The translations under genes and the position numbers were made by a program. The notes below the pieces were generated by a model. It saw nothing but the letters and a program-made list of their open reading frames with translations. It had not been told where the DNA came from and did no database searches. A stretch of DNA of 64,000 bases from positions 1,302,001-1,366,000 of the forward strand of contig NZ_CP095042.1 of assembly GCF_022919715.1 (NCBI RefSeq), read 5' to 3'. The stretch comes from Agromyces sp. H17E-10 (GTDB lineage: Bacteria > Actinomycetota > Actinomycetes > Actinomycetales > Microbacteriaceae). This document shows positions 26,193 to 34,071 of the stretch, piece after piece (the first letter of the stretch is position 1; every line of letters starts with the position of its first letter).

Positions 26193-26954
26193 ATGTTCCA
26201 TTCGTATGCGGCGATCGGCGACAGCTTCACGGAGGGCGTCGGCGACGAACTGCCCGACGGCAGCGTGCGGGGCTGGGCCGACTTCGTGGCGCTCGGCCTC
26301 GCGATGCACGCGCGCGAGCCGATCGGCTACGCGAACCTCGCCATCCGCGGGCGCAAGCTCGGACCGATCATCGACGAGCAGCTGGACGCCGCGATCGCCC
26401 TGCAGCCAGAACTGCTGAGCTTCAACGGCGGCGGCAACGACATGCTGCGCCCCCGCATGGACGAGCAGGTGACGGCGACGCGGTTCCGCGACGCGATCAA
26501 CCGCATCCGCGACGCGGGCATCCACGTGCTCATGCTGAGCGGGGCGAACCCGACCGAGCACCTGCCGATGGGCAAGGTCTTCGACGCCCGCGGCGCTCGG
26601 CTCACCGCTGCCCTCGTCGACCTCGGATCGCTCGAGGGCGTCACCTTCGTCGACAACTTCAACGACCGCGGCCTGCGCGACATCCGGTACTGGTCGCCCG
26701 ACAAGCTGCACCTCAACGCGCTCGGCCACGCCCGCGTCGCCTCGAACGTGCTCACCGCGCTCGACGTGCCCGTGCCGCCCGAGTGGGGCGTCGAGGAGGT
26801 CGCGGCCGCGCCGCCCGGGCCCCGCAGCCGCAACACCGCCGCGTACTACCGCGAGTTCGTGCTGCCCTGGATCGGGCGCCGGCTCACCGGTCGCTCGTCG
26901 GGCGACGGACGGGTCGCCAAGCGCGCGACGCTCGAGGCGATCACGCCGAGCTGA
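26193..26954 (+). CDS. SGNH/GDSL-family hydrolase
   Basis: Esterase/lipase-like hydrolase of 253 aa without a signal peptide. Block I is AIGDSFTEGVGDE with the nucleophile Ser, block III is FNGGGNDML and block V is SPDKLHLNALGH with the catalytic Asp/His. The ATG at 26193 begins 4 residues before the homologous block; a TAGCGT hexamer 7 nt upstream suggests a leaderless mRNA. The open frame that runs further upstream is antisense to GH1 and was not used. Substrate unknown. Confidence 0.87.
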   Translation: MFHSYAAIGDSFTEGVGDELPDGSVRGWADFVALGLAMHAREPIGYANLAIRGRKLGPIIDEQLDAAIALQPELLSFNGGGNDMLRPRMDEQVTATRFRDAINRIRDAGIHVLMLSGANPTEHLPMGKVFDARGARLTAALVDLGSLEGVTFVDNFNDRGLRDIRYWSPDKLHLNALGHARVASNVLTALDVPVPPEWGVEEVAAAPPGPRSRNTAAYYREFVLPWIGRRLTGRSSGDGRVAKRATLEAITPS

Positions 26955-27024
26955 GCGCCGAGTCCGCCAGAGTCCGGCACGGCCAGGCGCTCGCGGCGTC
27001 TGGTGGTGCGGCGGGCGCGACACG

Positions 27025-27064
27025 GTGTGACCGGGTGGGACCCGGTGTGACCGGGCGCGACCCG
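27025..27064. repeat. Two tandem 20-bp units containing GTGTGACC
   Basis: GTGTGACCGGGTGGGACCCG is followed directly by GTGTGACCGGGCGCGACCCG. The unit begins with the same GTGTGAC box and 20-bp period seen upstream of the LLM genes, but lies between two convergent genes. Confidence 0.75.
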
Positions 27065-27106
27065 GCCGAGCCCGGCCATGCCTGCGCATCCGCCACGCCT
27101 TGAGCC

Positions 27107-27156
27107 GGAGCATCCGACAATCGGGGCCGCATGGCGGCCTCTGTGCCGGATGCTCC
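27107..27156. terminator. Bidirectional hairpin terminator
   Basis: Perfect arms GGAGCATCCG and CGGATGCTCC enclose an inner GGCCGC/GCGGCC stem. It lies between the convergent SGNH hydrolase and FBP-protein genes. Confidence 0.6.
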
Positions 27157-27170
27157 TCCCGAAGCCGACC

Positions 27171-27665
27171 TCAGGCGCCGAGCACGTCGGCGACGAACGC
27201 CTTGGTGCGCCGGGCGAGACCCTCGATGCGCTCGAGCTCGTGCGCGCTCGGCAGCACCTCCGACGGTGCCGGCGGGCGGCCGAGCCGCACCGTCTCCTGG
27301 CACGCGAGGTCGCTGCAGATGTAGGTGCCGACGCTGTCGCCGCGTTCGCCCGCCTCGCCCGCGCGACGGGCCGAGAAGAGTGCGACCTGGTCGCCGGGCT
27401 GGTGCGTGTGGCAGAGGTTGCAGACGGCTGCTCGGTGGCGCGAGCCGGTGTGCTCCGCGGCGCGCAGCACGATGCCGGCGACGCCGCCGTCGAGCTCGGT
27501 CACGAGGTAGCCGCGCGAGGCGATGCGCGGGTCGCGCCACGCGAACGCGTCGAGGTGCGCCCACTCGGTCACGAAGAACTTCACCGGCAGCGACAGCTGG
27601 GCGAGCTCACCCTCGCTCGCGTTGCCGAGCGCTGCCTTGACGTCGGACTCGACCAGTGGCTGCAT
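27171..27665 (-). CDS. FBP-domain (EF-G-binding-like) zinc protein
   Basis: Protein of 164 aa with an FBP C-terminal treble-clef type zinc-binding region: CNLCH and CSDLACQ supply the probable zinc-binding cysteines. Proteins with this domain include FusB-like elongation factor G-binding proteins; the actinobacterial members are not characterised, so a translation-related role is only suggested. The ATG at 27665 was chosen over an upstream in-frame codon because homology starts at MQPLVESDVKAALGN. Confidence 0.78.
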   Translation of the reverse strand: MQPLVESDVKAALGNASEGELAQLSLPVKFFVTEWAHLDAFAWRDPRIASRGYLVTELDGGVAGIVLRAAEHTGSRHRAAVCNLCHTHQPGDQVALFSARRAGEAGERGDSVGTYICSDLACQETVRLGRPPAPSEVLPSAHELERIEGLARRTKAFVADVLGA

Positions 27666-27749
27666 CGGTCTCCCCTCGTGCGACTCCCCCAGTCTACGAA
27701 GGGCCTCCGGGCGCGGCATCCGCGGCCGTCATACGCGCCCCGCGGGCCG

Positions 27750-28610
27750 TCAACCGGCGTCGTGGGCGCTCGACCACTCCTCGTACGTCTGGCGGTCGCC
27801 GGGCGGCGGGTCGATCATCACGAGCTCCCAGTCGAGGTCCTCGTGGTCGGGCAGCCAGGAGACGATCAGCACGTCGCGATCACCGGCGCCCCGCGGCCGG
27901 AACGCGCCGAGCTCGGCGACGACGTACTGCACCGCGATGCCGTGCTCGGCGAACCGGTCGCGCGACGCGCACTCGCCGCGCTCGACGATGTTGGGGCCGC
28001 CGATCGGCACGACCGACAGGCACACCTGGTCGGCGCCGTTGAGGTAGCCCCAGAATCCGCGGCCGAACAGCTCGTCGAGCTTGCGTACGGTGTCGGCCTG
28101 CGCGCCGAGCGCGACGACGAGGCTCTCGTCCTCGGGTTGCTGCGGACGGTCGAACACGGCGAGCCCGCGCGGCGGGGCGACGAGCGATGCGATCGCGACC
28201 GCGCCAGCGGCCGCGAACGCGACGGCGACCCCGGCGATCGCGAGCACGGTCGGCCACCGGCGCTTCGGGGTCCGACTCGCCTGCGCCCCGGCCTGCGCCG
28301 CGGCCGTGTGCGATTCAGGATGCTCGAGCCGACGCGCCGGGTCCGCGTCGTCGCCGAACGGCGTGTCGCGCGGATCTCCTGAGTTCGACACCGACGCCGC
28401 GCCGGAGGACGCTGACGCGGCGGCGGCGCCACCGTCGAGCGCAAGCGATCGGGATGCCGCATCCCGACGCTCCTCCGCGCGGCGGGCGAGCTCCGCCTCG
28501 ACGCGTTCGAGTTCGGTCGCGGCATCCGTCTCGTAGCCGTCGGGCGTGCCGTAGACGACGCGCCTGAGCGCGTCGGCACGCGCCTCGAGTTCAGCATCGT
28601 CGCCCGTCAC
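27750..28610 (-). CDS. Hypothetical single-span membrane protein
   Basis: Unrecognised protein of 286 aa. A charged, Ala-rich cytosolic part (about 1-115) with likely coiled coil (ATELERVEAELARRAEERRD) precedes one membrane helix (VLAIAGVAVAFAAAGAVAIAS). The remaining 140 residues are presumably outside the cell and contain two cysteines (VCLSV, GECAS) that could form a disulfide. The GTG at 28610 is preferred since GGAGG lies 5 nt upstream; a GTG four codons earlier is possible. No functional claim is made. Confidence 0.65.
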   Translation of the reverse strand: MTGDDAELEARADALRRVVYGTPDGYETDAATELERVEAELARRAEERRDAASRSLALDGGAAAASASSGAASVSNSGDPRDTPFGDDADPARRLEHPESHTAAAQAGAQASRTPKRRWPTVLAIAGVAVAFAAAGAVAIASLVAPPRGLAVFDRPQQPEDESLVVALGAQADTVRKLDELFGRGFWGYLNGADQVCLSVVPIGGPNIVERGECASRDRFAEHGIAVQYVVAELGAFRPRGAGDRDVLIVSWLPDHEDLDWELVMIDPPPGDRQTYEEWSSAHDAG

Positions 28611-28701
28611 GGGAGCCTCCACCGCCGACGCTAGCCCGCACCGGTCGACGCGGCCAGCCCCCGTTGACGGGCGGCTCGGGCGGTGCCCCGTTCAGGACGG
28701 G

Positions 28702-30066
28702 TCAGAAGGCGAACTCGGGGCGCGGGCGGTCGTCGACGAGCGGGTGCCAGCCCTCGGGACCGCGGTCGTAGGCGTGGGCCGGGCCGTCGGAGACGAGCTT
28801 CGCGAGCGCGGTGAGGAACCGGTCGACGTCATCGGTCGTCGATCCGGCGCCGAGGCTCGCCCGCAGTCCGTTCGCCCGGCCGGCCACGCGGTCGAAGAAC
28901 GGGTGGGCGCAGAACCGGCCGGCCCGCACCGAGATGCCGTGCTCCGCGCCGAGTGCGGCGGCGAGGAGGCCCACCGACCCGCGTTCGAGCTCGATCGTCG
29001 CGATGCCGAGCCGGTCGTCGGCGTCCTCGAATCCGTGCACGACGCGGATGCCGCGCTGGGCTCCGAGTCCCGCGTGGAGCCGGTCGGTCAGCGCCTGTTC
29101 GTGCGAGTCGCGGGCAGCCTCGCCGAGGCGCTCGAACTCGGCGAGCGCCCGGGCGATCGCGACGATGCCGACGACGTTGGGCGTGCCCGCCTCGTGGCGT
29201 GCTGCACCGTGCTTCCACTCGACGCGGTCGAGCCGAACGGTCTCGACGGCACCGCCGCCCGCGAGATGGGCGGGCGCGGCGTCGAGCCAGTCGGCGCGGC
29301 CGACGAAGGCGCCCGCGCCGAACGGCGCGTAGGCCTTGTGGCCCGAGAAGGCGAGGTAGTCGAGGTCGGATGCCTCGAGCGAGACCCGACGGTGGGGCAG
29401 CAGTTGCGCGGCGTCGACGGCGATGCGTGCGCCGTGCGCGTGCGCGAGGCGGGCGAGCCGGTCGATCGGCAGCACCTCGCCGGTCACGTTCGACGCCCCC
29501 GTGACGGTCAGCAGCGCGGCCGGACATCGGGCGAGCTCTGCGTCGAGCGCATCGAGCGTCTCGGCGATCGTCGGCTGGGCCACGACGACGCGACGGGCCC
29601 CGTCGCGCCAGGGCAGCAGGTTGGCGTGGTGCTCGAGATCGAGCACCACGGTGTCGCCGGGCACCGCGCTCGCGAGCAGGTTGAGCGCGTCGGTCGTGTT
29701 GCGCGTGAAGACGACGAGGTCGTCGTCGCGGGCGCCGACGTGGCGGGCTACGGTCGCGCGTGCTCCTTCGACGAGCGCGGTGGTCTGCTGCGACGGATAG
29801 CCGGTGCCGCGGTGCACGCTCGCGTAGTAGGGCAGCACCCGGGCGACCTGTTCGGCGACGACGGTGAACGCCGGCGCCGAGGCGGCCACGTCGAGGTTGA
29901 CGTGCCGCACGGCTCGGCCGCCGAGCACCGGCACCTCGAGCTCCGCGTCGACGAGCCGGGCGAGCGGCACGGATCCGGCGGGAACCGGAGACGCGGAGCC
30001 GGACATCATGCTCGCCGCCTCCGACGTGCGCACGGGGCGGACGGCGGCCTGGTCGGTGGCGATCAC
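28702..30066 (-). CDS. Class V PLP enzyme, cysteine-desulfurase/epimerase-like
   Basis: Class V aminotransferase-fold enzyme of 454 aa. Motifs recall SufS: DLEHHANLLPW, AVDAAQLLPHR, the PLP lysine in FSGHKAYAPFGAG, and RAGRFCAHPF with a cysteine where SufS has its RAGHHCA loop. It may therefore be a desulfurase-like C-S lyase, though isopenicillin-epimerase-type relatives share the fold. The GTG at 30066 has GAGGAG 7 nt upstream; an ATG further in is possible. It lies next to an LLM monooxygenase at the edge of the organosulfur cluster, with a weak match to the cluster's regulatory box upstream. Confidence 0.75.
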   Translation of the reverse strand: MIATDQAAVRPVRTSEAASMMSGSASPVPAGSVPLARLVDAELEVPVLGGRAVRHVNLDVAASAPAFTVVAEQVARVLPYYASVHRGTGYPSQQTTALVEGARATVARHVGARDDDLVVFTRNTTDALNLLASAVPGDTVVLDLEHHANLLPWRDGARRVVVAQPTIAETLDALDAELARCPAALLTVTGASNVTGEVLPIDRLARLAHAHGARIAVDAAQLLPHRRVSLEASDLDYLAFSGHKAYAPFGAGAFVGRADWLDAAPAHLAGGGAVETVRLDRVEWKHGAARHEAGTPNVVGIVAIARALAEFERLGEAARDSHEQALTDRLHAGLGAQRGIRVVHGFEDADDRLGIATIELERGSVGLLAAALGAEHGISVRAGRFCAHPFFDRVAGRANGLRASLGAGSTTDDVDRFLTALAKLVSDGPAHAYDRGPEGWHPLVDDRPRPEFAF

Positions 30067-30141
30067 TGGAGACTCCTCGGTCGATGGTGGGTCGAGGCTA
30101 CGAGCCGCCCGGGACCGCCTCAACCCTCGACGTCGCGGGCC

Positions 30142-30168
30142 GTCACGGCGCGCAACATTCGGACACAT
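30142..30168 (-). promoter_or_regulatory. Weak match to the GTGTGAC-N13-GTGTGAC box
   Basis: On the plus strand GTCACGG (30142) and GACACAT (30162) are 20 bp apart, like the pair at 45185/45205. A TAGCCT hexamer (30100-30095, minus) follows after 41 nt, one helical turn more than at the better sites. Confidence 0.3.
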
Positions 30169-30175
30169 CCCTCGG

Positions 30176-31600
30176 TCAGATCATCCAGGCGTAGGAGGAA
30201 TCGACCGGATACTCGAGGCGCGGCGCACCGGAGAGGTGCACGTTCTCGGGCCGGTCGAGCCCGAGGTGCTCCCGCAGCGTCGTCCCCTCGTACTCGGTCG
30301 GGAACGCCCCGCGACGCTGCAGCTCGGGCACGACGCCGAGTGCGAACGCCTCGAACTGCGCCGGCTGGATCGCCGAGAGGACGTTGAACCCGTCGACCGC
30401 TCCGGCGTCGCCCCATGCCTCGAACTCGGTCGCGATGTCGTCGGCCGTGCCCACGATCATCGACGCGTTCACCGACGCTGCCACGACGAGGTGCCTGAGC
30501 GTCGGCGGGCGCTCTCCCGAGGGGCTGCGACCGGTGCGCTCGGCGACGATCTCGACGAGCTCCTGTCCGAGTTCGCTGAACTCGGCCACCAGCAAGGGGG
30601 TGACGCCGCGATCTGGCGAGAGTCCCGCCACGTCGACGCCGAGCAACGTCGACAGTTGCGCGAGCGACCGGTTCGCGGGAAAGGCCGGGGGCGGGCCGTC
30701 GGGCCAGTCCTCGGCGATCTGCACGAGCTCGCTCAGCTCGTCGGCGATCGTCTGCGCGTGCTCGCGCGTCTCGCCGACGATGGGCAGCACGGGCGCGATG
30801 ACCTTGAGCGTGCGGTCGTCGCGACCCGACTCGAACGCGAGCGCACGCAGTTCCTCCCGAACCCGCACGGCATGACCGAGGTCGCCCACGGCGACGAGCG
30901 CGACGTCGGCGTTCTGGGCCGCGAACAATTGCGAGCGGGGCGACGTCCCGGCATGCACGATCGGCAGGTGCCCCTGCACGGGGCGGGTGACATTGAGCGG
31001 GCCGCTGACGCTCAGGTGGTGTCCGGTGAAGTCGGTCGCGTGCAGCTTGGCCGGGTCGAGGAACATGCCGGACGAGGCATCCGCGACGATGGCGTCGTCC
31101 TCGAACGAGTCCCACAGCCGGCGCAGCACGTGCTCGAACTCGACCGCGCGGTCGTAGCGCGACTCGCTCGCCGTGTGGAAGTCGCGCCCGTGGTTCGCGG
31201 CGGCCCGCGGCTCGGCCGCGGTGACGAGGTTGAGACCCGCACGGCCGCCGCTCAGCAGGTCGAGCGACGCGGTCGTGCGCGCGAGCGTGTACGGGTCGGA
31301 GTAGCTCGTGTTCGCCGTCGCGATGAGGCCGATGCGCTCGGTGACGCCCGCGAGGTAGGTGACCGCCGAGAGCGGGTCGACGCGTGCCACCAGGTAGGGG
31401 TCGCGGTATTCGAGGTCGTGCCCCGTCGCGAGCCAGTCGCCGAAGAAGAGGTAGTCGAGCCGAGCCCGTTCGGCGACCTCGGCGGCGCGGCGCAGCACGG
31501 CGGCATCGCCCCGCGGGTCGCGGTGCGCGCCGGGATAGCGCCAGCCCGACGGGTAGGCGCCGATCGCCCGGACCATCGCGCCGATGATGAGACGTGTCAT
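30176..31600 (-). CDS. NtaA/SnaA/DszA-family FMN-dependent monooxygenase
   Basis: Luciferase-like (LLM) two-component flavin monooxygenase of 474 aa, using FMNH2 from a separate reductase. Family marks: FFGDWLATGHDLEYRDPY, SGGRAGLNLVTAAEPRAAANHGRD (as SGGRAGLNLVT), FEHVLRRLWDSFEDDAI and VHAGTSPRSQLFAA. Relatives oxidise C-S or C-N bonds in sulfones, nitrilotriacetate or sulfonate esters. The ATG at 31600 has a GGAGG site; upstream frame is not homologous. The FMN reductase lies 116 bp upstream on the same strand. It has its own promoter region with a strong regulatory box. Confidence 0.88.
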   Translation of the reverse strand: MTRLIIGAMVRAIGAYPSGWRYPGAHRDPRGDAAVLRRAAEVAERARLDYLFFGDWLATGHDLEYRDPYLVARVDPLSAVTYLAGVTERIGLIATANTSYSDPYTLARTTASLDLLSGGRAGLNLVTAAEPRAAANHGRDFHTASESRYDRAVEFEHVLRRLWDSFEDDAIVADASSGMFLDPAKLHATDFTGHHLSVSGPLNVTRPVQGHLPIVHAGTSPRSQLFAAQNADVALVAVGDLGHAVRVREELRALAFESGRDDRTLKVIAPVLPIVGETREHAQTIADELSELVQIAEDWPDGPPPAFPANRSLAQLSTLLGVDVAGLSPDRGVTPLLVAEFSELGQELVEIVAERTGRSPSGERPPTLRHLVVAASVNASMIVGTADDIATEFEAWGDAGAVDGFNVLSAIQPAQFEAFALGVVPELQRRGAFPTEYEGTTLREHLGLDRPENVHLSGAPRLEYPVDSSYAWMI

Positions 31601-31620
31601 GTGTCGACCTCCGAAAACCG

Positions 31621-31685
31621 ACGGTAGGGAACGGTCGCGAGCGCCGCGACCGTGCCCCGTCACACGGGGGCACGGAAGGTCACAC
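31621..31685 (-). promoter_or_regulatory. Regulatory box A and -10 region of the LLM gene at 30176
   Basis: Read on the minus strand: GTGTGAC (31685-31679), 13 nt, GTGTGAC (31665-31659), 32 nt, TACCGT (31626-31621). No good -35 hexamer is present, which fits an activator-dependent promoter. Confidence 0.55.
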
Positions 31686-31716
31686 TCGGACGCTTTCGCG
31701 AGCGCAGCGCCCGCGG

Positions 31717-32310
31717 TCACCAGTTCGACACGTACTCCGACACCCGGTCGGGCAGCGTGCCGCGTACGACGGGAGCGCCCCGCTGCACGGCTTGGCCGAT
31801 GCGCTCGTGGAGCTGCTCCGACGCCACCCGGTAGTCGACGAAGTCGCCGTCGCTCGCGTAGACCCCGATCGGCAGCGTGAGCGCCTGGAAGAACGAGAAC
31901 AGCGGCCGGAACTGGTGCTCGATGATGAGCGCGTGCCGGTTGCTGCCGCCGGTCGCCGCGAGTTGCACGGGCTTGTCGATCAGCGCGTACTGCCCCACGA
32001 AGTCGAACACGTGCTTGAACAGCCCCGTGAAGCTCGCCCGGTACACGGGACTCGCGACGATGAGCAGGGTCGACTGCTCGATCGCCCTGACCGCCTCCTC
32101 GGCGACCGGGCCGAGCTCGTCCCGGGTGAGCGCGCCCGAGAACTCGCGCCCGATCTCCGAGAGCTCGATGAGGCGGGTGTCGACCTCGTGCCCGCCGGGC
32201 GACCCCGCGAGCGCTTCCGCGAAGCGTTCGAGGAGTTCGCGGCTGAGCGCGGTGGTCTTCGAGGGGGCGTGCAGGCTGCCCGACACGGCGACGAGTGAGA
32301 TGTTCGACAT
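31717..32310 (-). CDS. NAD(P)H-dependent FMN reductase (MsuE/SsuE-like)
   Basis: Flavodoxin-fold reductase of 197 aa that would supply reduced FMN to the surrounding LLM monooxygenases. The N-terminal phosphate-binding loop is VAVSGSLHAPSKTTAL, and the flavin-binding ASPVYRASFTGLFKHVFDFV (in part SPVYRASFTGLFK) is typical of the MsuE/SsuE/CE1759 group. The TAGCTT hexamer ends 6 nt before the ATG, so the mRNA may be leaderless. It is the only flavin reductase gene seen in the cluster and must serve six oxygenases unless others exist elsewhere. Confidence 0.9.
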   Translation of the reverse strand: MSNISLVAVSGSLHAPSKTTALSRELLERFAEALAGSPGGHEVDTRLIELSEIGREFSGALTRDELGPVAEEAVRAIEQSTLLIVASPVYRASFTGLFKHVFDFVGQYALIDKPVQLAATGGSNRHALIIEHQFRPLFSFFQALTLPIGVYASDGDFVDYRVASEQLHERIGQAVQRGAPVVRGTLPDRVSEYVSNW

Positions 32311-32429
32311 GGCACGAAGCTAGAACTGCGAGGGCGATGCCGCGACCGGCCCCGTCGCGCACGGTAAGCCCGCGCAACCTGCCGCCACACGGCGCCGCGC
32401 GGCGACATGACGGGGGCGGCCGGAGGCCG

Positions 32430-33848
32430 TCACAACGACCTCAGGAGTCGCTCCGTGACGCGTGCCGAGAAGTGCAGCGCGTCGACGGGCACGTGCTCGT
32501 CGGCGGTGTGGAACTGCCCGAACACGTCGAATCCGTCGGGCACGCGCAGCGGCACGAAGCCGTACCCGGCGATGCCGAGCGCGGCCAGGTGCTTGTTGTC
32601 GGTCGACGCGGGCAGCAGGTAGGGCACGACGACGCCGCCAGGATCGTCGGCCTCGACGGCGCGCTGCATCCCGCCCAGGATCGGCGCGTCGACGGGCGCC
32701 GCGATGGGCGCGATCGACCTGACGATCTCGACGTCGACGCCTTCGCCCGCGAGGCGCTCGAGTTCGGCGACGACGGATGACTCGTGCCCGGGCAGCACCC
32801 GCAGGTCGACGTCGGCCGTGGCCACGCCCGGGATGACGTTCGTCTTCGATCCGGCGGTGAGCACGGTGGGCGAAGCGGTGTCGCGCAGGCCGGCCCCGAT
32901 GATCGAACCCGTGAATCCGAGATCGGCGAGCGCGCGCTCGAGCTCGGCCGGGTCCGAGGCATCCGGGAACGCACGCCCGCTCGCCTCGCCGAATCGCCGG
33001 AGGAACCCCTCGAGCGCGGGCGTCGCCTCGACGGGGAACCGGTGCTCGCCGATCGCGGCGACCGCCCGGGCGAGCCGCACAACCGCGTTGTCGTCGGTGG
33101 GTCGGGAGCCGTGCCCCGGTCGCCCGCGGGCGGTGAGGCGCGCCCATGAGACGCCCTTCTCAGCGGTCGCGGCGAGGTAGGCGCGGCGACCGTCACCGAG
33201 CGGCACCGAGAACCCGCCGACCTCGCTCAGCGCCTCGGTCGCCCCCGCGAAGAGGTCGGGGCGGTGCTCGACGAGCCACTTCGCGCCCCAGGTGCCGCCC
33301 GCCTCCTCATCGGCGAAGAACGCGAACACGAGGTCGCGGCCCGGCACGACGCCGTCGCGGGCGAACGCCCGCGCGACGGCGAGGAGCACGCCGGCGAAGT
33401 TCTTCATGTCGACGGCGCCGCGGCCGTAGAGCAGTCCGTCGTGGATCTCGGCGCCGAACGGCGGGTGCGTCCACTCCTGCCCGGCGACGGGCACGACGTC
33501 GAGGTGCGCGTGCACGACGAGCGCCCCGCGTGCGGGGTCGGCGCCCCCGAGTCGGGCGACGAAGCTGCCACGACCCGGCCGCGATTCGACGAGCTCGCCG
33601 ACGATGCCGACCTCGGCGAGCGCGGCCTGCACGAGACGGGCGGCGCGCGTCTCGCCGTCGCCGATCGTCGACGGGTCGCCCGTGTTGACGCTGTCGATGC
33701 GGATGAGCTCGCGGGTGAACCGCAGCGCCTCCTCCTCGAGGAGCCGCCGTCGCGCCGGCTCGGCCGACCCGGCGGAGTCGACCGAGTCGGCAGGGACGGC
33801 TGAGCCGGGGCGGGCGGGTGGTTCGTCACGGGTCGATCGGGCGCTCAT
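32430..33848 (-). CDS. M20-family metallohydrolase (probable N-acyl amino acid deacylase)
   Basis: Zinc hydrolase of 472 aa in the ArgE/DapE/CPG2 group. Metal and catalytic motifs are VVHAHLDVVPVAGQEW (His, Asp), YGRGAVDMKN (bridging Asp) and FFADEEAGG (catalytic Glu followed by metal-binding Glu). A dimerisation domain occupies about residues 230-340. In Bacillus S-alkyl-cysteine operons an M20 enzyme removes the N-acetyl group after oxygenation; the same role is inferred here from LLM, GNAT and amino-acid ABC neighbours. The ATG at 33848 is followed by a Ser/Ala/Pro-rich 35-residue N-terminus. Divergent from the LLM gene at 34072. Confidence 0.83.
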   Translation of the reverse strand: MSARSTRDEPPARPGSAVPADSVDSAGSAEPARRRLLEEEALRFTRELIRIDSVNTGDPSTIGDGETRAARLVQAALAEVGIVGELVESRPGRGSFVARLGGADPARGALVVHAHLDVVPVAGQEWTHPPFGAEIHDGLLYGRGAVDMKNFAGVLLAVARAFARDGVVPGRDLVFAFFADEEAGGTWGAKWLVEHRPDLFAGATEALSEVGGFSVPLGDGRRAYLAATAEKGVSWARLTARGRPGHGSRPTDDNAVVRLARAVAAIGEHRFPVEATPALEGFLRRFGEASGRAFPDASDPAELERALADLGFTGSIIGAGLRDTASPTVLTAGSKTNVIPGVATADVDLRVLPGHESSVVAELERLAGEGVDVEIVRSIAPIAAPVDAPILGGMQRAVEADDPGGVVVPYLLPASTDNKHLAALGIAGYGFVPLRVPDGFDVFGQFHTADEHVPVDALHFSARVTERLLRSL

Positions 33849-34000
33849 GCGACCACTGTCCCGAACCGCCGGCCGCCCGGCAAGCGGGAACGCGAACCGT
33901 GGCGACCGGGGTAGCGACGTTGCCTCGCGCGTCGCCGGATGACCTCCGCGAACGGCACGATGACCGCGTGTGACGGGGCGCCGAGGCATCCCGTGAAGCC

Positions 34001-34027
34001 GTGTGACCCAGGGCGGCCCCGCGTGAC
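34001..34027 (+). promoter_or_regulatory. Regulatory box B upstream of the LLM operon at 34072
   Basis: GTGTGAC (34001-34007) and GCGTGAC (34021-34027) are 20 bp apart, ending 44 bp before the ATG; an extra GTGTGAC lies at 33968-33974. I do not see a good -10 hexamer at the distance found for boxes A, C and D. Confidence 0.42.
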
Positions 34028-34071
34028 GGCGACCCTTGCGCGCACTGCCGGAGCCCGCCGAAGGTGATCGC

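Noticed and set aside
26941..27564. Minus-strand frame across the SGNH-FBP intergenic region
   Set aside because: It overlaps the FBP gene in another frame, contains the terminator hairpin and shows only biased composition.
30176..32377. LLM monooxygenase extended N-terminally through the FMN reductase region (733 codons)
   Set aside because: Family homology and a GGAGG site both place the start at 31600; the upstream part is the reductase gene in another frame.
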